Under the pieces are notes generated by a model. The model was not told the origin of the DNA, did not search any database, and saw nothing but the letters and a program-made list of their open reading frames with translations. This document shows positions 18,296-35,211 of a stretch of DNA of 64,000 bases, one piece after another (within the stretch, counting starts at the first letter, position 1; the number at the start of each line of letters is the position of its first letter). Made by a program: the position numbers and the translations under genes. The stretch comes from Pseudomonas atagonensis (GTDB lineage Bacteria; Pseudomonadota; Gammaproteobacteria; Pseudomonadales; Pseudomonadaceae): contig NZ_VXCA01000016.1 in assembly GCF_011369485.1 (NCBI RefSeq), positions 62,001 to 126,000 of the forward strand, read 5' to 3'.

Positions 18296-18320
18296 AATTA
18301 GCCGCAAGGCCCCCATTTAG
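18291..18320 (+). promoter_or_regulatory. Sigma-32 heat-shock promoter of dnaK, overlapping the grpE stop
   Basis: CTTGAA at 18291-18296, a 14-base spacer and CCCCATTTAG at 18311-18320, the same spacing as the grpE promoter. The TGA stop of grpE (18293-18295) is part of the -35 hexamer. It is 78 bases upstream of dnaK. Confidence 0.85.
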
Positions 18321-18397
18321 AAGTCAAGCGTTTAAGTGCTACCGCAGTTAGCCACCACTGCTGCGGCATCAAAATCCAAAGTTTCGGGAGAGTGAAC

Positions 18398-20314
<1,917 letters not shown>

Positions 20315-20368
20315 GTTGTTGGTCGGCCGGTTGACTGCCTTTGGGCAGTGACTGGTAGGATGTCGCCG

Positions 20369-20388
20369 CGCGGGAGCTAGCTCCCGCG
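20369..20388. other. 20-bp perfect palindrome between dnaK and dnaJ
   Basis: CGCGGGAGCTAGCTCCCGCG is perfectly self-complementary with no loop bases. The 297-base dnaK-dnaJ gap also holds a small ACTGCC/GGCAGT hairpin (about 20334-20348). No T tract follows, and I see no clear sigma-32 promoter for dnaJ here. It may be a partial terminator or stabiliser that sets dnaJ levels below dnaK, or a protein site. Confidence 0.5.
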
Positions 20389-20611
20389 TTGGCGTATCTG
20401 GAATACGCGAATTTTTACAGCATGCGACAACGCTCGCCTGCTGCTGGTATGGCCGGGAATGCTCCTGCTTTTCGCGCCGAAAGTACCAATTGATACAAAG
20501 ACCAGGATCGTTGAATTGACGTGAGTTGGGTCCGGGCCTGTATTGGGGCTCAACGAGTTTGGCGATCCTCAGGAGGGGTTTGCCGGACGTCCTCAAGAGT
20601 GCAAAGAACTT

Positions 20612-21736
20612 ATGGCAAAGCGTGACTATTACGAAGTATTGGGTGTTGAGCGTGGCTCCAGCGAAGCGGACCTGAAAAAGGCCTATCGTCGTCTGGCGAT
20701 GAAGCATCACCCGGACCGTAATCCCGATGACAAAGCGTCGGAAGAGATGTTCAAAGAGGCCAACGAGGCCTATGAAGTGCTCTCCGACTCCAGCAAGCGC
20801 GCTGCGTACGATCAGTACGGCCATGCCGGTGTCGATCCGAGCATGGGCGGCGGCGGAGCCGGTTTCGGCGGTCAGAATTTCTCCGACATCTTCGGCGATG
20901 TGTTCAGTGATTTCTTCGGTGGTGGTCGCGGCGGTTCCCGTGGCGGCGCCCAGCGTGGCAGCGACTTGCGCTACACCCTGGAGCTGAATCTGGAAGAAGC
21001 GGTGCGCGGCACGACCGTGAATATCCGCGTTCCGACATTGGTCAACTGCAAACCGTGCGATGGTTCTGGCGCGAAGAAAGGTTCTTCACCTTCGACCTGC
21101 CCGACCTGCGGCGGCATCGGTCAGGTGCGCATGCAGCAAGGCTTCTTCTCGGTGCAGCAGACCTGCCCTCGCTGCCATGGCCAAGGCAAGATCATTTCCG
21201 ATCCGTGCGATTCCTGCCACGGTGACGGTCGTGTTGAAGAGTACAAAACCCTTTCCGTCAAAGTGCCGGCCGGTGTCGATACCGGTGACCGCATTCGTCT
21301 GTCCGGCGAAGGCGAGGCGGGCACGCAGGGCGGTCCGACTGGTGATCTGTACGTGGTCATCAATGTCCGCGAACACGACATCTTCCAGCGTGATGGCAAG
21401 CACCTGTTCTGCGAAGTGCCGATCAGCTTCGTCGATGCGGCATTGGGCGGCGAGCTGGAAATTCCGACCCTCGACGGTCGCGTCAAACTGAAAATCCCTG
21501 AAGGCACCCAGACCGGCAAGCAGTTCCGCGTACGCGGCAAAGGCGTTGCTCCGGTGCGTGGCGGCGGTGCAGGCGATTTGATGTGCCGTGTTGCGGTCGA
21601 AACTCCGGTCAATCTGAACCGTCGTCAGCGTGAACTGCTTGAAGAGTTCCGCAGCTCGCTGGCAGATGACAACAGCCACTCACCGAAAACCACGGGTTGG
21701 TTCGACGGTGTGAAGCGCTTCTTCGGCGATCTGTAA
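20612..21736 (+). CDS. dnaJ: Chaperone protein DnaJ (Hsp40)
   Basis: 374 residues from the ATG at 20612 ([15 protein letters not shown]); the longer frame upstream is unlike any DnaJ. Domains in order: J domain (1-70) with the HPD motif in [10 protein letters not shown]; Gly/Phe linker (75-125); zinc domain with four CxxCxGxG repeats ([32 protein letters not shown]); C-terminal substrate domains. It delivers clients to DnaK and stimulates its ATPase. It lies downstream of grpE and dnaK and 9 bases ahead of dapB. Confidence 0.98.
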   Translation: MAKRDYYEVLGVERGSSEADLKKAYRRLAMKHHPDRNPDDKASEEMFKEANEAYEVLSDSSKRAAYDQYGHAGVDPSMGGGGAGFGGQNFSDIFGDVFSDFFGGGRGGSRGGAQRGSDLRYTLELNLEEAVRGTTVNIRVPTLVNCKPCDGSGAKKGSSPSTCPTCGGIGQVRMQQGFFSVQQTCPRCHGQGKIISDPCDSCHGDGRVEEYKTLSVKVPAGVDTGDRIRLSGEGEAGTQGGPTGDLYVVINVREHDIFQRDGKHLFCEVPISFVDAALGGELEIPTLDGRVKLKIPEGTQTGKQFRVRGKGVAPVRGGGAGDLMCRVAVETPVNLNRRQRELLEEFRSSLADDNSHSPKTTGWFDGVKRFFGDL

Positions 21737-22552
<816 letters not shown>

Positions 22553-22690
22553 GTCACGCTTTCATCCAGCGCAAACGCCCTGTTTGCGCTGGTTTTTCAC
22601 CGCTGCGCGACGGCCTGTCGCATTCTCCGGCCTTTTAGGCTCTTTAGCGGTGGACCAAAAAAGCCTTTTTCTGTAAGCTACAGCTTTAGT

Positions 22691-22813
22691 GTGTCCACTA
22701 AAAGCGCGCAGAATAATTCAGTGAAGAAGCGGGGTGACGTGTCCATACGTCACTCCGCTTTTTTACAACCTGCGATTGCCCTTTCATGCGTTATTTACGG
22801 GAGGTCTTCTTGA
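22691..22813 (+). other. Possible carA leader reading frame through the attenuator
   Basis: A 40-codon open frame starts at GTG 22691 ([20 protein letters not shown] at its N-terminus), runs through both arms of the downstream hairpin, and stops at TGA 22811-22813, overlapping the TTG start of carA. No clear Shine-Dalgarno sequence precedes the GTG, and in-frame GTG codons at 22721 and 22739 are alternatives. A leader peptide here could couple ribosome position to attenuation and to carA initiation. This is a reading-frame observation, not a demonstrated peptide. Confidence 0.3.
22727..22764 (+). terminator. Attenuator-like terminator in the carA leader
   Basis: AAGCGGGGTGACG pairs with CGTCACTCCGCTT (13 bp with one G-U) around an 8-base loop and runs straight into six T residues. 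It is a textbook intrinsic terminator, only 46 bases before carA. Just upstream are two further weak hairpins (22669-22681 and 22683-22705) and runs of A and T at 22656-22668. The placement suggests premature termination tuned by pyrimidine or arginine supply, as reported for carAB in pseudomonads; the mechanism here is inference. Confidence 0.85.
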
Positions 22814-23946
22814 CTAAGCCAGCCATACTCGCCCTTGCTGATGGCAGCATTTTTCGCGGCGAAGCCATTGGAGCCGACGGTCAAACCGTTGGTGAGGTGG
22901 TGTTCAACACCGCAATGACCGGCTATCAGGAAATCCTTACCGATCCTTCCTACGCCCAACAGATCGTTACCCTGACTTACCCGCACATCGGCAACACCGG
23001 CACCACGCCGGAAGACGCTGAGTCCGACCGTGTCTGGTCCGCTGGCCTGGTCATCCGTGACCTGCCGCTGGTAGCGAGCAACTGGCGTAACACGATGTCC
23101 CTGTCCGACTACTTGAAGGCCAACAATGTTGTGGCCATCGCCGGTATCGACACGCGCCGCCTGACCCGCATCCTGCGTGAAAAAGGTGCGCAGAACGGCT
23201 GCATCATGGCCGGCGACAACATCTCCGAAGAAGCCGCAATTGCAGCTGCGCAAGGCTTCCCCGGCCTGAAAGGCATGGATCTGGCGAAAGTCGTCAGCAC
23301 CAAGACTCAATACGAATGGCGCTCGACTGTCTGGGATCTGAAAACCGACAGCCATGCGACCATTGAAGCCTCCGAGCTGCCTTATCACGTTGTCGCCTAC
23401 GACTACGGGGTCAAGGTCAACATCCTGCGCATGCTGGTCGAGCGCGGCTGCCGCGTTACCGTCGTGCCGGCGCAAACGCCTGCCGCCGACGTGCTGGCAC
23501 TGAAGCCGGACGGTGTGTTCCTGTCCAACGGCCCTGGTGATCCGGAGCCGTGCGACTACGCGATCAAGGCGATCAAGGAAGTCCTGGAAACCGAAATTCC
23601 GGTCTTCGGCATCTGCCTCGGTCACCAACTGTTGGCTCTAGCCTCCGGCGCCAAGACCCTGAAAATGGGCCACGGCCACCATGGTGCCAACCACCCGGTG
23701 CAGGATCTGGACACTGGCGTTGTGATGATCACCAGCCAGAACCACGGTTTTGCTGTAGACGAAGCAACCCTGCCAGCCAACGTGCGTGCGATTCATAAAT
23801 CGCTGTTCGACGGCACCCTGCAAGGCATCGAGCGCACCGACAAGAGCGCGTTCAGCTTCCAGGGCCACCCTGAAGCGAGCCCGGGCCCGAACGATGTGGC
23901 GCCGCTGTTCGACCGCTTCATCAACGAGATGGCCAAGCGACGCTAA
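22810..23946 (+). CDS. carA: Carbamoyl-phosphate synthase small subunit
   Basis: 378 residues if begun at TTG 22810 (read as [17 protein letters not shown]). I chose this start because GGGAGG lies 5 bases before it and the homologous proteins begin with TKPA. The C-terminal glutamine amidotransferase domain has the catalytic cysteine in [11 protein letters not shown] (about residue 268) and the His-Glu pair in [11 protein letters not shown]. CarA splits glutamine and passes ammonia through a tunnel to CarB for arginine and pyrimidine synthesis. The leader contains an attenuator. A 125-base gap separates it from carB. Confidence 0.97.
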   Translation: MTKPAILALADGSIFRGEAIGADGQTVGEVVFNTAMTGYQEILTDPSYAQQIVTLTYPHIGNTGTTPEDAESDRVWSAGLVIRDLPLVASNWRNTMSLSDYLKANNVVAIAGIDTRRLTRILREKGAQNGCIMAGDNISEEAAIAAAQGFPGLKGMDLAKVVSTKTQYEWRSTVWDLKTDSHATIEASELPYHVVAYDYGVKVNILRMLVERGCRVTVVPAQTPAADVLALKPDGVFLSNGPGDPEPCDYAIKAIKEVLETEIPVFGICLGHQLLALASGAKTLKMGHGHHGANHPVQDLDTGVVMITSQNHGFAVDEATLPANVRAIHKSLFDGTLQGIERTDKSAFSFQGHPEASPGPNDVAPLFDRFINEMAKRR

Positions 23947-24071
23947 GCGTTCGCCTTGAGACTGTAGAGAGAAGCCCTTGAGGGTGGCCCCGAATCCGGC
24001 GGCCCCCTCGGGACTTCAGAAATCGATCAAGACGGCTTGCCGACTGACCTGCGGATTTGAGTGACAAACCC

Positions 24072-27289
<3,218 letters not shown>

Positions 27290-27293
<4 letters not shown>

Positions 27294-27772
27294 GCTTAGT
27301 TAAGTACCCAATGACCGTTCAGGGCGCTCGCGCCCTGGAAGAAGAACACGCTCACCTGACCAAGGTCGTTCGTCCGAAGCTCAGCCAGGACATCGGTACG
27401 GCCCGCGAGTTGGGTGACTTGAAGGAAAACGCGGAATACCATGCCGCTCGCGAGCAGCAAGGCATGGTCGAGGCGCGGATTCGTGACATCGAGGGCCGGA
27501 TTCAGAATCAGGTGATCATTGATGTCACGACCATTCCTCATACCGGCAAAGTGATTTTCGGTACTACCGTCGAAATCGCCAACGTCGAAACCGATGAAAG
27601 CGTCACTTACCACATCGTGGGTGAGGATGAGGCCGACTTCAAACTCGGCAAGATTTCGGTGGGCTCGCCCCTGGCCCGTGCCTTGATCGGCAAGGAAGAG
27701 GGCGACGTGGTCGCCGTGAAAACGCCAAGTGGCGTAATCGAGTACGAGATTGTCGAAGTCCGTCACATCTGA
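27290..27772 (+). CDS. greA: Transcription elongation factor GreA
   Basis: 160 residues. The N-terminal coiled-coil finger (about 1-80) has the tip [18 protein letters not shown], whose acidic residues reach into the RNA polymerase channel to stimulate cleavage of backtracked RNA. The C-terminal FKBP-like domain has [20 protein letters not shown]. Its ATG overlaps the carB stop, so it is translated with the carAB message. The start reads [10 protein letters not shown]; a start at the internal Met would remove part of the first helix. Confidence 0.97.
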
Positions 27773-27777
27773 AAGAA

Positions 27778-27800
27778 GGCGCCCGCTGCATGCGGGCGCC
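27778..27800 (+). promoter_or_regulatory. Perfect hairpin abutting the next start codon
   Basis: GGCGCCCGC, loop TGCAT, GCGGGCGCC: a 9-bp all-GC-rich stem lying between the greA stop and the ATG at 27801, which follows immediately. A purine-rich GAAAGAAGG overlaps its 5' edge. It may end most greA transcription or restrain translation of the membrane protein that follows. Confidence 0.6.
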
Positions 27801-28205
27801 ATGCTTTGGCAGTTGACCCAGATGCTGTGGGTCGGCGGCCTATGGCTGATTCATCTCGGTCTGCAGCCGGTGCTGGTTCAAATTGAACTGGCACCCCTGT
27901 TGATCGATGAGATTTCCAGCGTGTTTGAAGTGCTGGTGGTGGGATTTTCCGCCGCGTGCTTGATTTTCCAGGCTTTGGTGCTGATTCAGGCCGAGGGCCT
28001 TGTCAGTCTATGGCGGGATTTTCGCGGGCAGGTGCTGTTGATGGCGTTGTACGCGTGTGCGATGTTTTTCGCAGTGCGTGTCGGCTGGCCGGATGCGCAG
28101 CGCTGGCAGGTGTTCAGCTATATGGTTCTGGGGTTTTCCGGGCTGGTGCTGGTATTGCTGCCAGTGCCGGGATGGAGTGGCAGGGTGCGCGAAGCACACC
28201 CTTGA
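27801..28205 (+). CDS. Small membrane protein, DUF4149-like
   Basis: 134 residues from ATG 27801 (MLWQLTQMLWVGGLWLIHLG), with four hydrophobic segments at about 5-25, 38-60, 72-92 and 103-122. The order and the WVGG first helix fit DUF4149, a short family of unknown function found between greA and yhbY in pseudomonads. The start is the first Met after a GC hairpin; an upstream in-frame start would lie inside greA. No catalytic residues stand out. It probably shares the carAB-greA transcript at a reduced level. Confidence 0.7.
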   Translation: MLWQLTQMLWVGGLWLIHLGLQPVLVQIELAPLLIDEISSVFEVLVVGFSAACLIFQALVLIQAEGLVSLWRDFRGQVLLMALYACAMFFAVRVGWPDAQRWQVFSYMVLGFSGLVLVLLPVPGWSGRVREAHP

Positions 28206-28214
28206 CCCTTGTCA

Positions 28215-28523
28215 TCACTTGAAGCGATGAACGTTCGACAGCTGCTTGTTGACGCTGAAGTTCTTGCGGTAAACCAGTGCCATTTTGCCGATGACCTGTA
28301 CCAGGTCCGCTTTGCCGACTTTGCACAGTTCTGCGATGTGCGCCAGGCGCGACTCGCGATCAAGGATATTGAGCTTGATCTTGATCAGCTCGTGATCCGC
28401 CAAGGCACGTTCAAGTTCGGCTAAAACACCTTCAGTCAAACCGTTGTCAGCCACCGTCAGAACCGGTTTCAGGTGGTGGCCAATGGATTTGTACTGTTTC
28501 TTCTGCTCTGGAGTGAGCGGCAT
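28215..28523 (-). CDS. yhbY: RNA-binding protein YhbY (CRM domain)
   Basis: 102 residues, a single CRS1/YhbY (CRM) domain related to the KH fold. It starts MPLTPEQKKQYKSIGHHLKP and includes the GLTEGVLAELERALADHELIKIKL stretch in parts, with the family's GxxG-type loop at LCKVGKADLVQVIG. YhbY associates with pre-50S ribosomal particles in E. coli. It is divergent from rlmE, which methylates 23S rRNA, so the two may act in the same assembly process. Confidence 0.95.
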   Translation of the reverse strand: MPLTPEQKKQYKSIGHHLKPVLTVADNGLTEGVLAELERALADHELIKIKLNILDRESRLAHIAELCKVGKADLVQVIGKMALVYRKNFSVNKQLSNVHRFK

Positions 28524-28624
28524 AATCTGACCCTTTCGTCTGGATTCTGTAAAATGGCGGCCATTTTACCCGAGGGCTCGTGGATCCGCCCAATTAATCA
28601 CGACCCTAATCAACGAGGTGCCCA

Positions 28625-29254
28625 ATGGCGCGTTCCAAGACAAGCCTTGGTTGGCTGAAAAGACATGTCAACGATCCCTATGTGAAGCAGGCTCAGAAGG
28701 ATGGCTACCGCTCGCGTGCGAGTTACAAACTTCTGGAGATCCAGGAAAAATACAAGCTTATCCGTCCTGGCATGAACGTAGTGGATCTGGGCGCAGCGCC
28801 CGGTGGCTGGTCGCAGGTGACTAGCCGGCTGATCGGTGGTCAGGGGCGTCTGATCGCTTCGGACATCCTTGAGATGGACAGCATTCCTGACGTGACATTC
28901 ATTCAGGGTGACTTCACCGAGGACGCGGTGCTCGCGCAAATTCTGGACGCCGTCGGTAATTCGCAGGTAGACCTTGTGATTTCCGATATGGCCCCCAATA
29001 TGAGTGGTACGCCTGAAGTGGACATGCCCAAAGCCATGTTCCTTTGCGAGCTTGCGCTTGATCTGGCGGAGCGGATACTCAAGCCGGGTGGCAATTTCGT
29101 GATCAAGATTTTTCAGGGTGAAGGCTTCGATGTTTACCTGAAGGATGCTCGCAAGAAGTTCGACAAGATCCAGATGATCAAGCCGGACTCTTCCCGTGGC
29201 AGTTCCCGTGAGCAGTACATGCTGGCTTGGGGCTACCGCGGCTGTAGTGAGTAA
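28625..29254 (+). CDS. rlmE: 23S rRNA 2'-O-ribose methyltransferase RlmE (FtsJ)
   Basis: 209 residues. The SAM-binding motif [20 protein letters not shown] is near residue 55. The catalytic K-D-K-E set of RrmJ is visible: Lys in [12 protein letters not shown], Asp in [10 protein letters not shown], Lys in [11 protein letters not shown] and Glu in [11 protein letters not shown]. It methylates U2552 (E. coli numbering) in the A loop of 23S rRNA. GAGGTG precedes the ATG. ftsH follows after about 195 bases, the conserved order, but the gap allows a separate ftsH promoter. Confidence 0.97.
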   Translation: MARSKTSLGWLKRHVNDPYVKQAQKDGYRSRASYKLLEIQEKYKLIRPGMNVVDLGAAPGGWSQVTSRLIGGQGRLIASDILEMDSIPDVTFIQGDFTEDAVLAQILDAVGNSQVDLVISDMAPNMSGTPEVDMPKAMFLCELALDLAERILKPGGNFVIKIFQGEGFDVYLKDARKKFDKIQMIKPDSSRGSSREQYMLAWGYRGCSE

Positions 29255-29448
29255 AACGAGGTTTTTTGTGCGGGGTGATAGGTTTTTCGTATTTCGCCCT
29301 GCGTGCATAAGCGCATATTGTGTAGAAAGTGTTTCACAAAGGGTTACAGACGGCGCCTGCCAGAGCTGTAGGTAATGTAGTAAGTTAGGCCGGTGAATAT
29401 CATGCGAAGCGCGCGCCAGTAGCGGAGCTTGCTTCAGAGGGTAGTTAA

Positions 29449-31365
<1,917 letters not shown>

Positions 31366-31373
31366 GGTTTGAA

Positions 31374-32225
31374 ATGACTTCTGTACAGTCCCTGACCCGG
31401 TTGCCTTGCGGCAACCGGGTTCTTGATTTGGCCCATACGCATGTCATGGGCATTCTCAATGTCACTCCCGATTCCTTCTCTGATGGCGGCCAATACAGCC
31501 AGCTGGACGCGGCCTTGCGTCACGCGGAAGCCATGGTTGCAGCCGGTGCGACGCTGATTGATGTCGGTGGCGAGTCCACGCGTCCTGGCGCGCGAGCAGT
31601 CTCTCCGCTTGAAGAGCTTGAGCGCGTCGCGCCGATCGTCGAGCTGATCAATCGCGAGCTTGATGTGATCATCTCGGTCGACACCTCGACGCCGGCCGTG
31701 ATGCGCGAAACGGCACGTCTTGGCGCGGGGTTGATCAATGATGTGCGATCACTGCAACGCGACGGTGCTCTGGATGCAGCGGCGGCGACAGGTCTTCCTG
31801 TCTGTCTGATGCACATGCTGGGTGAGCCTGGTGACATGCAGGACAATCCGCAGTATCAGGATGTCACCCGGGAAGTGGGTGAGTTTCTTGCTGAGCGGAT
31901 GTCGGTTTGCGATTCGGCAGGCATCCCGGCCGAGCGCATCATTCTCGATCCCGGTTTCGGCTTCGCCAAAACCCTGCAGCACAATCTAAGCTTGTTCAAG
32001 CATATGGAAGCCTTGCATGCATTGGGGCGGCCACTGCTGGTCGGCGTTTCACGCAAGAGCATGATCGGGCATGCGCTCAATCGCCCGGTGGGTGAGCGTC
32101 TGCACGGCGGTCTGGCACTTGCTGCACTGGCGTCGGTCAAAGGTGCGCGTATATTGCGTGTCCATGATGTGGCGGAAACGGTAGATGTGGTGCGTATGAT
32201 CGCGGCCGTGGAATCAGCCGAATAA
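31374..32225 (+). CDS. folP: Dihydropteroate synthase
   Basis: 283 residues. It joins p-aminobenzoate to dihydropterin pyrophosphate in folate synthesis. The two family signatures are clear: [18 protein letters not shown] and [16 protein letters not shown]. Further conserved stretches are [30 protein letters not shown] and [11 protein letters not shown]. It begins eight bases after ftsH and is followed by glmM, an order conserved from E. coli to pseudomonads. Confidence 0.98.
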   Translation: MTSVQSLTRLPCGNRVLDLAHTHVMGILNVTPDSFSDGGQYSQLDAALRHAEAMVAAGATLIDVGGESTRPGARAVSPLEELERVAPIVELINRELDVIISVDTSTPAVMRETARLGAGLINDVRSLQRDGALDAAAATGLPVCLMHMLGEPGDMQDNPQYQDVTREVGEFLAERMSVCDSAGIPAERIILDPGFGFAKTLQHNLSLFKHMEALHALGRPLLVGVSRKSMIGHALNRPVGERLHGGLALAALASVKGARILRVHDVAETVDVVRMIAAVESAE

Positions 32226-32241
32226 GAATGAGGGAGCACTT

Positions 32242-33579
32242 ATGAGCAAGAAATACTTTGGTACTGACGGCATTCGTGGTCGAGTCGGGGAATATCCGAT
32301 TACTCCTGACTTCATGCTCAAGCTCGGCTGGGCCGCCGGTATGGCGTTCCGTAAGATGGGTGCCTGCAAAGTGCTCGTCGGCAAAGACACAAGAATTTCC
32401 GGATATATGTTCGAGTCGGCGCTGGAGGCGGGTCTGACTTCTGCTGGTGCCGATGTGATGCTGCTCGGCCCTATGCCGACGCCGGCCATCGCCTATCTGT
32501 CTCGTACGTTCCAGGCTGAGGCCGGTATCGTGATCAGTGCATCGCACAATCCGCATGACGATAACGGCATCAAGTTCTTCTCTGGCAAAGGCACCAAGTT
32601 GCCGGATGAGCTGGAGCTTATGATCGAAGAGTTGCTCGATACCCCGATGACCGTGGTCGAATCGAGCAAGATTGGCAAGGTATCGCGAATCAACGATGCC
32701 TCCGGTCGCTACATCGAATTCTGCAAGAGCAGCGTTCCGACCGGCACCAGTTTTTCCGGACTCAAGATCGTCATCGATTGTGCTCATGGTGCGACCTATA
32801 AAGTCGCTCCAAGCGTGTTTCGCGAGTTGGGTGCGGAAGTTGTGGTGTTGTCGGCGCAGCCCAATGGCCTGAACATCAATGATAATTGCGGTTCGACCCA
32901 TATGGGGCCGTTGCAGGCCGCGGTGCTGGCCGAGCACGCCGATCTGGGCATCGCGTTCGATGGTGATGGTGATCGGGTGCTGATGGTTGATCATACTGGC
33001 GCTATTGTTGATGGCGACGAGTTGTTGTTCATCATCGCCCGGGATCTGCATGAGCGCGGCAAGCTGCAGGGCGGCGTAGTGGGTACCCTGATGAGCAACC
33101 TCGGTCTGGAACTGGCGCTGGCGGATCTTTCGATCCCGTTTATCCGTGCCAACGTTGGCGACCGGTATGTGATCGCTGAGTTGCTGGAGCGCAACTGGCT
33201 GGTCGGTGGTGAGAACTCGGGGCATGTCGTTTGCTTCAATCACACCACGACGGGCGATGCGATCATTGCCGCGCTGCAGGTGTTGATGGCGCTGAAGACG
33301 CGTAATGAAGGTCTGGCGCAAACCCGGCAAGCGTTGCGTAAGTGTCCTCAGGTCCTGATCAACGTGCGTTTCGGCGGCGGCGAAAGCCCGCTGGAGCATC
33401 CGGCTGTCAAGGAAGCCAGTGCGCGTGTCACCCAGGCAATGGCGGGGCGTGGGCGTGTTCTTTTGCGCAAGTCCGGTACAGAGCCTCTGGTGCGCGTGAT
33501 GGTCGAAGGCGAAGACGAAACCCAGGTTCGTAACTACGCGGAAGAACTGGCAAAACTGGTAACTGAAGTTTCTGCCTGA
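32242..33579 (+). CDS. glmM: Phosphoglucosamine mutase
   Basis: 445 residues. It converts glucosamine-6-phosphate to glucosamine-1-phosphate for peptidoglycan and LPS. The phosphoserine loop is [18 protein letters not shown], with the active serine near residue 101. The magnesium loop is [13 protein letters not shown], the sugar loop [10 protein letters not shown] and the phosphate-binding loop [14 protein letters not shown]. The gene follows folP with a GAGGGAG ribosome site. A candidate promoter for tpiA starts at its end. Confidence 0.98.
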   Translation: MSKKYFGTDGIRGRVGEYPITPDFMLKLGWAAGMAFRKMGACKVLVGKDTRISGYMFESALEAGLTSAGADVMLLGPMPTPAIAYLSRTFQAEAGIVISASHNPHDDNGIKFFSGKGTKLPDELELMIEELLDTPMTVVESSKIGKVSRINDASGRYIEFCKSSVPTGTSFSGLKIVIDCAHGATYKVAPSVFRELGAEVVVLSAQPNGLNINDNCGSTHMGPLQAAVLAEHADLGIAFDGDGDRVLMVDHTGAIVDGDELLFIIARDLHERGKLQGGVVGTLMSNLGLELALADLSIPFIRANVGDRYVIAELLERNWLVGGENSGHVVCFNHTTTGDAIIAALQVLMALKTRNEGLAQTRQALRKCPQVLINVRFGGGESPLEHPAVKEASARVTQAMAGRGRVLLRKSGTEPLVRVMVEGEDETQVRNYAEELAKLVTEVSA

Positions 33580-33585
33580 TACGGC

Positions 33586-33614
33586 TTGCAAGCCATGATT
33601 GTGTTGGGTAACAT
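33586..33614 (+). promoter_or_regulatory. Candidate sigma-70 promoter of tpiA
   Basis: TTGCAA, a 17-base spacer, then TAACAT, starting seven bases after the glmM stop and 31 bases before the tpiA ATG. Spacing is ideal. Read from sequence only. Confidence 0.5.
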
Positions 33615-33644
33615 CTGCGCCCACTTTGACCGACGAGGTACAGC

Positions 33645-34400
33645 ATGCGTCGCCCTATGGTAGCTGGTAACTGGAAGATGCACGGTACCCGCGCCAGCGT
33701 CGCTGAGCTGATCAACGGCCTTCGTCATCTGGCCTTGCCGAGCAGTGTCGATGTAGCGGTATTCCCGCCTTGCTTGTATATCAATCAAGTGATTGATGGC
33801 TTGAAAGGCAAGTCGATTTCGGTCGGCGCGCAGAACTCTGCGGTGGAATCCATGCAGGGTGCATTGACCGGTGAGATCGCGCCGAGTCAGTTGGTGGATG
33901 CAGGTTGTTCCCTTGTGCTTGTCGGGCACTCCGAACGCCGTCAGATAATGGGCGAGCGAGACGGAATGCTGAATCGCAAGTTTGCAGCGGCGCAAGCATG
34001 CGGCTTAATTCCGGTGTTGTGTGTAGGGGAGACCCTCGAGCAGCGCGAAGCCGGAAAAACTCTTGAAGTTGTCGGGCGTCAGCTGGGCAGCATCATCGAG
34101 GAGCTGGGTGTAGGTGCCTTTGCCAAGGCAGTCATCGCTTACGAGCCGGTCTGGGCTATTGGTACCGGACTGACTGCAACGCCGCAACAGGCGCAGGATG
34201 TGCATAAAGCCATCCGCGAGCAGTTGGCGGCAGAGAATTCTGAAGTGGCACGAGGTGTGCGGCTTCTATACGGCGGCAGCGTGAAGGCGGCCAATGCGGT
34301 CGAACTGTTCGGCATGCCGGATATCGATGGGGGGCTCATTGGTGGAGCTTCCCTGAATGCAGATGAGTTCGGTGCGATTTGTCGCGCCGCGGGAAACTGA
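33645..34400 (+). CDS. tpiA: Triosephosphate isomerase
   Basis: 251 residues, a TIM barrel that interconverts dihydroxyacetone phosphate and glyceraldehyde-3-phosphate. The active residues are visible: Lys in [11 protein letters not shown], His in [13 protein letters not shown] and the catalytic Glu in [20 protein letters not shown]. The phosphate loop is [12 protein letters not shown] and GLIGGASL. It ends five bases before secG. A promoter candidate lies in the gap behind glmM. Confidence 0.98.
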   Translation: MRRPMVAGNWKMHGTRASVAELINGLRHLALPSSVDVAVFPPCLYINQVIDGLKGKSISVGAQNSAVESMQGALTGEIAPSQLVDAGCSLVLVGHSERRQIMGERDGMLNRKFAAAQACGLIPVLCVGETLEQREAGKTLEVVGRQLGSIIEELGVGAFAKAVIAYEPVWAIGTGLTATPQQAQDVHKAIREQLAAENSEVARGVRLLYGGSVKAANAVELFGMPDIDGGLIGGASLNADEFGAICRAAGN

Positions 34401-34404
34401 AAAA

Positions 34405-34791
34405 ATGCTGGAAACAGTCGTAGTCGTTTTTCATCTGCTGGGTGCATTGGGCGTAGTTGCTCTGGTTTTGCTGCAGCAGGGTAAAGGTGCGGATGCTGGC
34501 GCGTCTTTCGGAGCAGGTGCTTCAAATACTGTGTTCGGAAGCCAAGGTTCCTCTACCTTTCTTAGTAAGTTTACTGCTATACTTGCCGCCGGTTTCTTCA
34601 TAACCAGCTTGGGGTTAGGTTACTTTGCTAAAGAGAAGGCTCATCAGCTGACTCAGGCAGGTCTCCCAAATCCAGCAGTGTTGGAAGTACCTAAGCAACA
34701 ACAACCGGCTTCTGATGATGTCCCGGTGCTTCAAGAGCAAAAGTCGGCTACTCCAGCGACTGACGTACCTCCAGCTCAAGAGCAGAAGTAA
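34405..34791 (+). CDS. secG: Protein translocase subunit SecG
   Basis: 128 residues from ATG 34405 ([20 protein letters not shown]). Two membrane helices (about 3-22 and 54-74) flank the conserved cytoplasmic loop [19 protein letters not shown] and [10 protein letters not shown]. SecG is the third subunit of the SecYEG channel. The C-terminal 40 residues are Gln/Pro-rich and polar, a variable tail. It starts within five bases of the tpiA stop. tRNA genes follow. Confidence 0.97.
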   Translation: MLETVVVVFHLLGALGVVALVLLQQGKGADAGASFGAGASNTVFGSQGSSTFLSKFTAILAAGFFITSLGLGYFAKEKAHQLTQAGLPNPAVLEVPKQQQPASDDVPVLQEQKSATPATDVPPAQEQK

Positions 34792-34813
34792 GAAGGGTTT
34801 CAAACGTAGTTTT

Positions 34814-34899
34814 GCCGAGGTGGTGGAATTGGTAGACACGCAACCTTGAGGTGGTTGTGCCCATAGGGTGTAGGGGTTCGAGTCCCCTTCTCGGTACCA
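34814..34899 (+). tRNA. tRNA-Leu (GAG)
   Basis: 86 nt, with a long variable arm typical of class II tRNAs and encoded CCA. The anticodon stem CAACC/GGTTG encloses the loop TTGAGGT, giving anticodon GAG for the CUC/CUU codons. The T arm is GGGGTTCGAGTCCCC. It sits between secG and tRNA-fMet, as in other pseudomonads. Confidence 0.97.
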
Positions 34900-34911
34900 A
34901 TTAGTCAGGAG

Positions 34912-34934
34912 AGCCCGCTGTTGCGGGCTTTCTT
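34912..34934 (+). terminator. Terminator after tRNA-Leu
   Basis: AGCCCGC, loop TGTT, GCGGGCT, then TTCTT. Thirteen bases past the tRNA. Confidence 0.85.
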
Positions 34935-34951
34935 GCAGGTGGAAGGTTACA

Positions 34952-34980
34952 TTGACCCTATAAGGGATCGGTCGTATACT
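34952..34980 (+). promoter_or_regulatory. Sigma-70 promoter of tRNA-fMet
   Basis: TTGACC, a 17-base spacer, TATACT, ending 16 bases before the mature tRNA. Near consensus and ideally spaced. It may drive both the tRNA and the nusA operon, although a terminator follows the tRNA. Confidence 0.85.
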
Positions 34981-34996
34981 TCCGCCCCAGCTTTGT

Positions 34997-35073
<77 letters not shown>

Positions 35074-35081
35074 GTTTAAGG

Positions 35082-35104
35082 AGCCCCTTTTAAGGGGCTT
35101 TTTG
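35082..35104 (+). terminator. Terminator after tRNA-fMet
   Basis: AGCCCCTTTTAAGGGGCT folds into an 8-bp stem followed by a T tract. It lies between the tRNA and rimP, so read-through into the nusA operon would be partial unless antitermination applies. Confidence 0.88.
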
Positions 35105-35211
35105 TTAGCTGGACACTTTCAACGCCGCTGTTTGACGGCGTTTCAAGGATGGGCGTTTCGCCCATTTTTTTATTCTGCATAGCATGCACATACATGCACG
35201 AGGGGGTTCAG

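Noticed and set aside
20315..20611. Sigma-32 promoter for dnaJ
   Set aside because: A GTTGAA occurs near 20510, but no CCCCAT-type -10 follows at 13-14 bases.
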